56,758 nt of DNA, taken from the NCBI GenBank assembly GCA_021851885.1, contig JAJZBS010000007.1, positions 1 through 56,758 on the forward strand, written 5' to 3'. This stretch comes from Actinomycetes bacterium (lineage in GTDB: Bacteria; Actinomycetota; Acidimicrobiia; Acidimicrobiales; JAMCQF01). The position numbers and the translations under genes are program-made. Below, piece by piece: positions 11,111 through 19,037 of this stretch. Position 1 is the stretch's first letter. The number at the start of each line of letters is the position of its first letter. The notes under the pieces were generated by a model. The model did not search any database and was not told the DNA's origin. It saw only the letters and a list, made by a program, of their open reading frames with translations.

Positions 11111-11743
11111 TCAGGCCGCGCCGGCCGCGGACAATGTCTGCGACGCCTCGCCCGGCGTCATCACCTCGTCGATCACCCCATATCCAACGGCCTCTTCGGC
11201 GCTCATGACGAAGTCGCGATCTGTGTCGCTCTGGATCTTGTCGAAGGACTGGCCGGTGTCGGAAGCGAGCATCTCATTGAGCATGTCCCGCATACGCAGG
11301 ATCTCCTTGGCCTGGATCTCAATATCCGTTGCCTGCCCGGCAACACCACCCCAGGGCTGGTGGAGAAGGATCCGGGCGTGGGGAAGGGCAAAGCGCTTGC
11401 CCTTGGTCCCCGCCGCGAGAAGGACGGCTGCAGCCGAGGCGGCCTGGCCGAAGCACAGAGTCGAGACATCGGGCTTGATGTGCTTGAGAGTGTCGTAGAT
11501 CGCGAACAGCGCGGTGATGTCGCCACCGGGCGAGTTGATGTAGATGCTGATGTCCTTGTCCGGATCCTCGTACTCGAGGAAGAGGAGCTGGGCACAGATG
11601 AGGTTGGCGATGGCGTCGTCGATCGGGGTGCCGACGAAGATGATGCGCTCTTTGAGGAGTCGGGAGTACAGGTCATAGGCGCGCTCGCCGCGCGTGTTGG
11701 CCTCGATGACCGTCGGGACAAGGTAGTTGTACGGGCCGTTCAT
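11111..11743 (-). CDS. clpP: ATP-dependent Clp protease proteolytic subunit
   Basis: [63 protein letters not shown]. Confidence 0.98.
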   Translation of the reverse strand: MNGPYNYLVPTVIEANTRGERAYDLYSRLLKERIIFVGTPIDDAIANLICAQLLFLEYEDPDKDISIYINSPGGDITALFAIYDTLKHIKPDVSTLCFGQAASAAAVLLAAGTKGKRFALPHARILLHQPWGGVAGQATDIEIQAKEILRMRDMLNEMLASDTGQSFDKIQSDTDRDFVMSAEEAVGYGVIDEVMTPGEASQTLSAAGAA

Positions 11744-11755
11744 CTCACGCCTCCA

Positions 11756-13273
11756 TCACGTGATCGCCTCGGTCCCGATCGCGTCGCCAACGTCGCCCTC
11801 CTCGTGTGCGCTCCCATCGGCGTTCGGGCCGGGCGCAGCCATCAACTCCCGATCCACGGTGTTGCCGTCCTCATCGACGACGCCAACGTGGTCCACGAGC
11901 CAAGCCAGGGCCCTGTCCTTTGCCAAATCCGAGCGTACCGCGCCGAGACCCCCATCATGCTCGAGGCGGCGGAACATCTCCTCGGGGCTCGGCTGCTGAC
12001 GGCCGTGGTCGTGGTCGTGGTCGTGACGGCCTTCTTCGCCACCCTGCTCGTCACGGGCGATCTCGAAGTCACGCTGCGCTTGGCCAAGCCAGCCGCGCAC
12101 GTCGTCGTCGGTCACCTCCACGCCGATGGCATCGGCGAGCGAGCGCAGCGCCAGATCCGCCTTGACCGCCTCTGTGGCCCCCGCGCGCATGTCTGCGTCG
12201 AAGGCGTCGATCTCGCGACCGGTCAATTGGAGGTAGGCGTCCAAGGTGATCCGCTGAGACTCCAGCTGGCGTCCGAGGAGCCTGTAGCGACGCTGTGCCT
12301 CGTCGCTCACGAGCACGTCGGGAACGTCTTCGACGACGAGAGCGACGAGAGCCGACAGGGCGCCGCTGCGCAGCGCGTTTCGCGTTCGGGCGACCGCCGC
12401 CTCGGCGAGGCGCCGGCGGACGTCGGTGCGCAGCTCGTCGACGGTCGACAGCTCACTTGCTTCGGCGACCCATGCGTCGGTCAGCTCTGGCAGCTTCTTC
12501 TCACGCACTTTCTTGACGAGGACACGGAATGCCACCTCGACGTCGCCGGCGGGAGTTGCGATGTCTTGCCCGGCATCCTCAGTCCTTTCCGGCAAGACCC
12601 CGGGAAGCGCCGCGGGCACCGGCGCATCGAAGGCCAAGATGTCTCCCGGCTTGGCCCCGGAAAGCGCCTTGTCGAGCTCGCCAACGATGTGGCCCGAGCC
12701 GACTTCGTAGACCAGGTCGTCGACCCCCAGGGCATCGACGGTCTTCTCCCCGCTCTTCGCGGAGATGTCGATGGTGACATGATCCCCGTCAACGGCGGGC
12801 CGACCCACGTCGACGAGCTCGCCAAACTGCTCGCGCAGTCGGTCGATCTGGGCATCGACGTCGGCGGCGGGCACGACGGGCGAGGGAACCGTTACGACAA
12901 GGCCTTCGTAGCCGGGAATCGCCACGGCGGGCCGGACCTCGACGACGGCGTCGAAGCTCAGCGGTCCAGCGTCCTCCCCGGCGGTGATATCGAGTTCCGG
13001 AGCTGCGATGGGATCGATCTCCGTCTCGCGGACGGCTTCGGCGTACAGGTCCGGGAGGAGGTCCCGGATTGCCTGGCGTCGCACCGACCCTGCTCCGCCG
13101 AGGCGGGCTTCGAGAACGCGGCGCGGAACCTTGCCCGGACGGAACCCCGGGACACGCACCTCGCGCCCGAGCCGGCGCAGGGTTTCCTGGACTGCCCCGT
13201 CGATGTCCGCCTCGTCGACGTCGACCGTGACACGGACGCGGTTCGCCTCCAGGGGCACGGTGGTCGCACGCAT
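11756..13273 (-). CDS. tig: Trigger factor with HDHDHDHG-containing C-terminal segment
   Basis: Upstream of clpP-clpX; RRLGREVRVPGFRPGKVPRRVLEARLG ribosome-binding signature. Confidence 0.95.
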   Translation of the reverse strand: MRATTVPLEANRVRVTVDVDEADIDGAVQETLRRLGREVRVPGFRPGKVPRRVLEARLGGAGSVRRQAIRDLLPDLYAEAVRETEIDPIAAPELDITAGEDAGPLSFDAVVEVRPAVAIPGYEGLVVTVPSPVVPAADVDAQIDRLREQFGELVDVGRPAVDGDHVTIDISAKSGEKTVDALGVDDLVYEVGSGHIVGELDKALSGAKPGDILAFDAPVPAALPGVLPERTEDAGQDIATPAGDVEVAFRVLVKKVREKKLPELTDAWVAEASELSTVDELRTDVRRRLAEAAVARTRNALRSGALSALVALVVEDVPDVLVSDEAQRRYRLLGRQLESQRITLDAYLQLTGREIDAFDADMRAGATEAVKADLALRSLADAIGVEVTDDDVRGWLGQAQRDFEIARDEQGGEEGRHDHDHDHGRQQPSPEEMFRRLEHDGGLGAVRSDLAKDRALAWLVDHVGVVDEDGNTVDRELMAAPGPNADGSAHEEGDVGDAIGTEAIT

Positions 13274-13298
13274 AAGGTCGGCCAGTCTACCGAACGGG

Positions 13299-14165
13299 TC
13301 AGATCATGAATGCCATGCTCTGGACGATCGCCCCGGCGAGGTCTCGGTCCCCTTCGACCTCAACGGGTTCTTGGCGCGGATCGCCCCTCCCGCACCCCAG
13401 CCTGAGGAAGGTCTCGGTGTCCATGCGCAGCCGCACCGCCGGGCCCCGCATCCCGCTGGTGTCGTCGACCATCGCGCCCCGGCCATCCAGCACCTCGACC
13501 GTCGCGACACGGGGGGGCGCGGTGCCACCCCTGGTGACCTCCCACGTCACGATGGTGCCATCGGCCGGAGCCACCTTCTTGCCGAGCACGAAGGGCAGGG
13601 CCTGGACGACTCGCCCGACGGCGAAGTCGCCAAGCGGCCCGTCGAGGTGGCCTGCGATGCCGACGGCCCGGCGGATGTCCAGTTCGTGGGTGTAGCAGTC
13701 GAAGACCCGGATGGCCATGAAGTCCCTGTAGGGGACTTGGCCGATCGGGCTCCATCCGATCTGCGCCCAAGAGGACTCCGCCAGGCCGCCCAGGATGGCC
13801 AGGCGGCGCCCGGTGACGTCGACGAACTCGTCGAGCACGTCCGCTCCCGGCGTGCCCCGGCGGGCGGTCACCCACGCCTCATTGACCTCCCCGATCGGGT
13901 TGTGCACGTGGGGCGGCATGGGATCGGGCGCCGGAGGCGGCGTCTCGCCGAGGAGGATGCGTTCGGTGCCGACCATGTGGGAGACGTTGTCTTTGACCGA
14001 CCACCCCGGGCAGTCCGTCGCAAGCTCCCACTGGCGCTCCGAGAACGGCCTGCACAGGTCCGCAAGCGACTCCCACACCTCACGGAGGAGCCCGAGAACC
14101 GGTTCACGCTCCACCCCGGCGTCCTCCTGCAAGCCCGGCTCCCCCTCGGCGTCTTGCTCGGCCAC
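13299..14165 (-). CDS. Maleylpyruvate isomerase family mycothiol-dependent enzyme
   Basis: SLADLCRPFSERQWELATDCPGWSVKDNVSHMVGTERILLGE, typical of the DinB-like mycothiol-dependent family. Confidence 0.85.
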   Translation of the reverse strand: MAEQDAEGEPGLQEDAGVEREPVLGLLREVWESLADLCRPFSERQWELATDCPGWSVKDNVSHMVGTERILLGETPPPAPDPMPPHVHNPIGEVNEAWVTARRGTPGADVLDEFVDVTGRRLAILGGLAESSWAQIGWSPIGQVPYRDFMAIRVFDCYTHELDIRRAVGIAGHLDGPLGDFAVGRVVQALPFVLGKKVAPADGTIVTWEVTRGGTAPPRVATVEVLDGRGAMVDDTSGMRGPAVRLRMDTETFLRLGCGRGDPRQEPVEVEGDRDLAGAIVQSMAFMI

Positions 14166-14266
14166 GCCGCCAGGCTACAGGGCCTGCAGTCCACGGACCC
14201 ACCGGTATCCCCCACCCTGCGCCGCTGTCTGAGTACGGTCATAGATCGCCCAGCAAGGAGGTCAAC

Positions 14267-14419
14267 GTGGCGTCGTACGAGGGTTACTGCGTGAAGTGCC
14301 GTGAGAAGAGGCAGTTCGAAGGGAACGAAGTTGAGCTTGCGAACGGTCGGCGTGCCGCCCAGGGCTCTTGCCCAGTCTGCGGGACCAAGATGAACCGCAT
14401 CCTGGGCAAGAAGGGCTGA
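14267..14419 (+). CDS. Small zinc-ribbon-like protein (DUF5679 family), 50 aa
   Basis: GTG start; MASYEGYCVKCREKRQFEGNEVELANGRRAAQGSCPVCGTKMNRILGKKG with two CxxC; absent from the ORF track because short. Confidence 0.85.
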   Translation: MASYEGYCVKCREKRQFEGNEVELANGRRAAQGSCPVCGTKMNRILGKKG

Positions 14420-14432
14420 CACCCGCGCCACG

Positions 14433-15362
14433 GTGACCGTCGCCCCGATCGCGACGGCCCCGGAGTGGTTTCGCAAGGCGCTGCAAGCGCCGTTCGAGGA
14501 TCTGTCAGTCATCGTCGACGGAGCCGAGATCCACTTTCTCGCGTGGGGAGCCCGGGGTCGGCGCGGCCTCGTGTTCGTCCACGGCGGCGGGGCCCACGCA
14601 CACTGGTGGACCCACATCGCGGCCCAGTTCGCGGGCGAGTTCCGCGTCCTCGCCATCGACCTGTCCGGGCATGGCGACAGCGAGCATCGGGAGCGCTACG
14701 ACTTCCGCCAGTGGACCAACGAGGTCATGGCTGTGGCCGAAGCCGGCGGGATTGGCGGGGATCCCGTGGTCGTCGGCCACAGCATGGGGGGTTTCGTGAC
14801 GATCGCGACCGCCTCTTTGCACGGGGACCGTCTGGCCGGTGTCGTCGTGTGCGACTCACCGGTCACCCGACCGGACCCCGAGGTCGGCTCCTTTCGCATC
14901 AAGGAGGCGTTCGGCCACCCCCGTACCTACGCGTCCGTCGAGGAGGCCTTGGCGCGCTTTCGCACGGTGCCGCCGCAAGAGCACTACCTCGACTACGTCG
15001 TCGACCACGTCGGCCGCCGCTCCCTACGGGCCTGCGACGGGGGGTTCCGCTGGAAGTTCGACCGGCGCGTCTTCGAGCAGTTCAGCGACGAGATGCGGGG
15101 TGTCGCTCTCCCCTACCTGTCAACTGTGACGTGCCGCCTCGCCCTGCTCCGCTCTGAGCTCGGGCTCGTCACGCCCGAGATCGCTCGCTGGATGTACGAC
15201 GCCATGGGCAAGGTGAGCCCGATCGTCGAGCTGCCCCAAGCAGGCCACCACGCCATGCTCGACCAGCCGCTCGTCCTCTTGACGGCGATCCGAACCCTGC
15301 TCGCCGACTGGGAGCACTCCGAGCCTCTCTTCACTCCTCGCGACGAGACGTCGGGGACGTAA
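14433..15362 (+). CDS. Alpha/beta hydrolase
   Basis: VFVHGGGAHAHWW, VVVGHSMGGFVTI nucleophile elbow. Confidence 0.92.
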   Translation: MTVAPIATAPEWFRKALQAPFEDLSVIVDGAEIHFLAWGARGRRGLVFVHGGGAHAHWWTHIAAQFAGEFRVLAIDLSGHGDSEHRERYDFRQWTNEVMAVAEAGGIGGDPVVVGHSMGGFVTIATASLHGDRLAGVVVCDSPVTRPDPEVGSFRIKEAFGHPRTYASVEEALARFRTVPPQEHYLDYVVDHVGRRSLRACDGGFRWKFDRRVFEQFSDEMRGVALPYLSTVTCRLALLRSELGLVTPEIARWMYDAMGKVSPIVELPQAGHHAMLDQPLVLLTAIRTLLADWEHSEPLFTPRDETSGT

Positions 15363-15414
15363 CCTACGATTTGACCTGCGGAGCCGGTGTCCAGCCGTGC
15401 TGACCGCTCGTCAC

Positions 15415-15488
15415 CGGGGAGTAGCGCAGCTCGGCAGCGCACCTGCTTTGGGAGCAGGAGGTCGCGGGTTCAAATCCCGCCTCCCCGA
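15415..15488 (+). tRNA. tRNA-Pro (TGG)
   Basis: CGGGGAG/CTCCCCG acceptor stem, CCTGC-TTTGGGA-GCAGG anticodon arm, GGTTCAAATCC T-arm. Confidence 0.96.
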
Positions 15489-15721
15489 CCCGCAAGGTTC
15501 CGATGGCCCAGGATCCGGTGCGACGTGCATCGCCCCCTTGGCCATTCACGGCTTCGGTTGAGACCGATCCTGTCCCCCCTCGGATCGCCCGCACAAGCGC
15601 CATGTGGTGGCACAACTGGCGCCGTCGACGTCAACGACCAGACATCTCGCGACGCTCTCGACCGGGACCCCCTTGCCGAAGACAGTTGGCTGGCAGGGGC
15701 AACAACGGCACGCACCCGCGA

Positions 15722-16504
15722 TCAAGGCGTGTCAACGAAGACGGACGCATGCCGGACGACGTTCGTGCGGCGGTCCAGATAGCACACCATCACCGCGGGG
15801 CCATGCTCGGTCACGCACGACGCGCTGACCGCATCCCCGGAAGCGATCACCTTGGTCAGCTCCTTTGGCGCGAGGCCGTCGAGGAGCTCGAGCGCTTCTG
15901 GGTCGCTGCCGTGCGCGGCCGCGACGAGATCGGCGACAGCTCCCTTGCCTACCCTGCCCACGCCCTTGGCGGCGCGCCCGAATTCAATGGCTGCACCGAT
16001 GCCCAGCATGCGGACGAGGCGCGATCCCTGACGGAGGAAATCGCCAAGGCGGCTCGGGTCGGGCCGCGCAAGCTGGCGAAGCGCCGGAAGGATCTCCCAG
16101 TGGGCTGCAAGGCGCTGGATCCGCAAGCATCCGTCCTCTTCGCAGAGCTCGTAGACGAGGTGGGCGGGTGTGCGGACTTCGGTTCCGCTCCTCGTGCGCG
16201 TCCGTATGTCGGCATCGCGAACAACGGTGAGTCCGCGCACAAAGTCATGGTCGACAGAGAAGGCGACGTCGTTCGGGGCGATGAAGGTGTCCCAAAATCG
16301 CTCCAGGGGCCCATTGCCCCGGTAGCCGGTCCTGCGGTCGAAGAGGCCGCCGGCAACGGGGCGTGAACCCACGGGGTCTTCGACGACGTAGCGCTTGGCG
16401 AACAGCCCGATCCAGGTCTCCTTGTCGTGCGCCGCGACCGCTGCCGGTGAGCGACGCACGAAAGAGAGCACCTCATCTCTTTTCCGGGCGCCGGTCTGCG
16501 TCAC
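15722..16504 (-). CDS. SnoaL/NTF2-like nuclear transport factor 2 family protein
   Basis: N-terminal VAAHDKETWIGLFAKRYVVEDPVGSRP...RFWDTFIAPNDVAFSVDHDFVRG; GTG start overlaps stop of upstream gene. Confidence 0.65.
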   Translation of the reverse strand: MTQTGARKRDEVLSFVRRSPAAVAAHDKETWIGLFAKRYVVEDPVGSRPVAGGLFDRRTGYRGNGPLERFWDTFIAPNDVAFSVDHDFVRGLTVVRDADIRTRTRSGTEVRTPAHLVYELCEEDGCLRIQRLAAHWEILPALRQLARPDPSRLGDFLRQGSRLVRMLGIGAAIEFGRAAKGVGRVGKGAVADLVAAAHGSDPEALELLDGLAPKELTKVIASGDAVSASCVTEHGPAVMVCYLDRRTNVVRHASVFVDTP

Positions 16505-17484
16505 TGTCGCCGCCGATCGAGCCAGCCCGAGGAGACGAAGAACGCCATGAGATCGCGCATTGACTCGTCGGCGGGACGCGCCGCATAACCGAGCTCGTCG
16601 CGCGCCTTTGCCCCGTCGACTCGTGGAGCGCATTCGATGGCGGCCAGTGATCCTCGGGAGATGATGTCAGACCTGAAGCGCCTGCCGACCGGCTCGATCA
16701 CGGGCAGCGCGGCCTTCACGACTCCCAGCGGAAGCGTGACACGCGGCCCGCGCCTGCCGACGAAACCCGCGGCCCGACGGAAGAACTCGCGATTGGTAAG
16801 GAAGTGGCCATTGAGAAGGTAGTTCTCGCCCTTGCGACCACGATCCGCCGCGGCGACAAGGCCGGATGCGACATCCCGGACGTCCACCCAGTCGAACCCG
16901 CCTTCGATGTTGACCGGAAACCGGCCTCGCGCGACTTGGCGCAGGACAGCGTTGCCACGTGACAGACCGTGGTCGACGGGTCCGTAGATGCCTGTCGGGT
17001 TGCAGATGACGGCGTCCAGGCCGTTGGCGATCACGGTGTGGAGCTCTTGCTCCCCCGCCCACTTCGACCTGTCGTACACCGGAATCGACGGGTCGACCGA
17101 GCGCTCCGTGGACTCGTCGATCCTGCCTCCACACCCGTACTGGTCGAACGAATGGACGGAGCTGCAGTGCACGAATCGCCGGACGCCAGCGTCCAAGGCC
17201 GCTTCGGCAGCTATGCGGACTCCGTTCGTGTTGACGGTCCACGCCTCTTCGTCGTGCGGAGCGAGGGTGATCTTGCCGGCCAGGTGGAAGACGACATCGC
17301 TCCCTTCGATGGCCGCACGCACTCCCTGCCGGTCGAGGACGTCGGCCTGGCGCCAGACCACGGCCTCGCCGGCGACATCGGATCGCACCCTGTCGACGGC
17401 CACGACGTCGTGGCCGTCGTCGGCGAGGCGTTGGAGCAGGTTGATGCCGACGTACCCGCCGGCACCCGTGACAGCAGCCCGCAT
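16501..17484 (-). CDS. NAD(P)-dependent epimerase/dehydratase (extended SDR)
   Basis: MRAAVTGAGGYVGINLLQRLADDGHDVVAVDR Rossmann motif; YDRSKWAGE catalytic YxxxK. Confidence 0.92.
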   Translation of the reverse strand: MRAAVTGAGGYVGINLLQRLADDGHDVVAVDRVRSDVAGEAVVWRQADVLDRQGVRAAIEGSDVVFHLAGKITLAPHDEEAWTVNTNGVRIAAEAALDAGVRRFVHCSSVHSFDQYGCGGRIDESTERSVDPSIPVYDRSKWAGEQELHTVIANGLDAVICNPTGIYGPVDHGLSRGNAVLRQVARGRFPVNIEGGFDWVDVRDVASGLVAAADRGRKGENYLLNGHFLTNREFFRRAAGFVGRRGPRVTLPLGVVKAALPVIEPVGRRFRSDIISRGSLAAIECAPRVDGAKARDELGYAARPADESMRDLMAFFVSSGWLDRRRQ

Positions 17485-17662
17485 CTCCCCTCCTGTTCGC
17501 AAGAGCCCGCACCGCAGTGTGTTTGCCACCCTCAGGTGGCGGGGTACGCCCCTCGGGACCTCGCAGCAACGATAGGCACACGGTCCTGTCCTCTGCCCGG
17601 AGGACGACGCCCGCGAGACCCGCGACAATCACCTCCGGACGAACAGGCGACTCCCCCGTCTA

Positions 17663-18532
17663 GTGTCCCGTGCGATGGAATGCACCGGCTCACGCGAACG
17701 CCGATCGCCGCGTCGTCTCCTCCGGCCTCGCAACGCAGCCCTGGCCCTCGTCACCGTGATCGTGGCCGCATTCGCCTACGTCGCATTGGCCTTCGTCTTG
17801 CGCGGCCAGCCCGGGGCGAAGAGTCTGAATTCGGCGGTCAGATCGTTCCAGAGTCGAACGTCCACAACGCTGCAGACGGGCCAGGTCCGCTACAAGCCCC
17901 CGAAGGCCGGCGTGTACACGTTGAAGGGGCACGGCGGTGAGAAGATCTCGTTCCCCCCGGCGTCCCAGAACGACAGCGCCGTGATGCCCATGTCGGTGAC
18001 ATACGCCGCAAGTGGCTGTTGGCTCTGGCGCATCGACTACAACGTCGCCCACTGGGAAGAGTACGAATTCTGCCCGCGAACAGAGGAGCTGAAGCTGGCG
18101 CGGATCCGGAACTTCCAGTCGTGGGACTTCGGCGTCGCATCGGTCAAGAACTTGACCACTGTTGCATGCGCCCATGCGGTGACCGTGCTGCCGGCAGACC
18201 TTTCCAAGGGCAATGTGATCTCGTGGACGTGCCCTGGGTCCAGCACCGCTATCCACGGCGCGAGCTCGGAGAAGACTGTGGCGCGAATCGTCGGGACCAC
18301 GACTGTGCGCATCGGAGGCGTCTCGGTCCGCGCCATCCGTGATCACCAGGTGACGACGCTGCGCGGTGCACAACGCGGCACCGACGTCGAGGACTGGTGG
18401 TTCGATGGCACGAGTGGCCTTCCCCTGCGCGAGACCCGCCAGCTAACGATCACCACGAGCTCGCCTGTCGGCGACATCCGCTACACCGAAAAGGGCTCGT
18501 GGCAAGTGGCCTCCCTCTCCCCGCGCACCTGA
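17663..18532 (+). CDS. Hypothetical membrane-anchored/secreted protein
   Basis: Single N-terminal TM (ALALVTVIVAAFAYVALAFVLRG), extracellular-type remainder; no family recognised. Confidence 0.7.
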   Translation: MSRAMECTGSRERRSPRRLLRPRNAALALVTVIVAAFAYVALAFVLRGQPGAKSLNSAVRSFQSRTSTTLQTGQVRYKPPKAGVYTLKGHGGEKISFPPASQNDSAVMPMSVTYAASGCWLWRIDYNVAHWEEYEFCPRTEELKLARIRNFQSWDFGVASVKNLTTVACAHAVTVLPADLSKGNVISWTCPGSSTAIHGASSEKTVARIVGTTTVRIGGVSVRAIRDHQVTTLRGAQRGTDVEDWWFDGTSGLPLRETRQLTITTSSPVGDIRYTEKGSWQVASLSPRT

Positions 18533-18594
18533 TCCCCCTGCGGGGACCCCGGGAACACAGGGGGCCGGACGCTGGCGGGTATCGTGTCCCCGTC

Positions 18595-18665
18595 GCGGAT
18601 GTAGCTCAGTGGTAGAGCCCCAGCCTTCCAAGCTGGTGACGCGGGTTCGATCCCCGTCATCCGCT
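18595..18665 (+). tRNA. tRNA-Gly (TCC)
   Basis: GCGGATG/CATCCGC acceptor, CCAGC-CTTCCAA-GCTGG anticodon arm, GGTTCGATCC T-arm. Confidence 0.96.
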
Positions 18666-18740
18666 CTCGGCATCTAGGCTCATCAGATTCTGACGGGTAG
18701 CTGATGCTCACAGGACGACCTGCGTCACATCCAAGCGCGC

Positions 18741-18949
18741 AAGGTGCCCAAGCTCGTCGTCGGCGGCCTGTTGAAGCACGAGATCGCAAGCCTTTTTCGC
18801 TCAGCGCGGCGGCTGTGACGCGCCACCGGGCAAACATCTTCGCCGAGACTGGCCCCTCGACCTGGGCCGCAGCAGCAGCCCGCGCCTTCCGCAGCGGGGT
18901 GCTCTATCGATCGACGGCGTCTTGGTTCCTCATGAGCTCGTCGACCTAA
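18741..18949 (+). pseudogene. Decayed LuxR-type C-terminal HTH domain with frameshift near 18815
   Basis: VVGGLLKHEIASLFRSARRL in one frame continues as VTRHRANIFAETGPSTWAAAAARAFRSGVL in another, matching LuxR HTH pattern. Confidence 0.6.
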
Positions 18950-18991
18950 TTGTGAGGGAGGACGTGTAACCACCTGCCCGTCAATCCGTCA

Positions 18992-19023
18992 AGACCTCCG
19001 GAGGATTCACCCTCCGGAGGTCT
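18992..19023 (+). promoter_or_regulatory. Perfect 13-bp inverted repeat in 5' leader of the 19038 gene
   Basis: agacctccggagg-attcac-cctccggaggtct, immediately upstream of agggaggtgggagc RBS. Confidence 0.8.
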
Positions 19024-19037
19024 AGGGAGGTGGGAGC

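Noticed and set aside
11024-13309. 761-aa plus-strand ORF opposite clpP/tig
   Set aside because: Antisense shadow spanning two well-recognised genes
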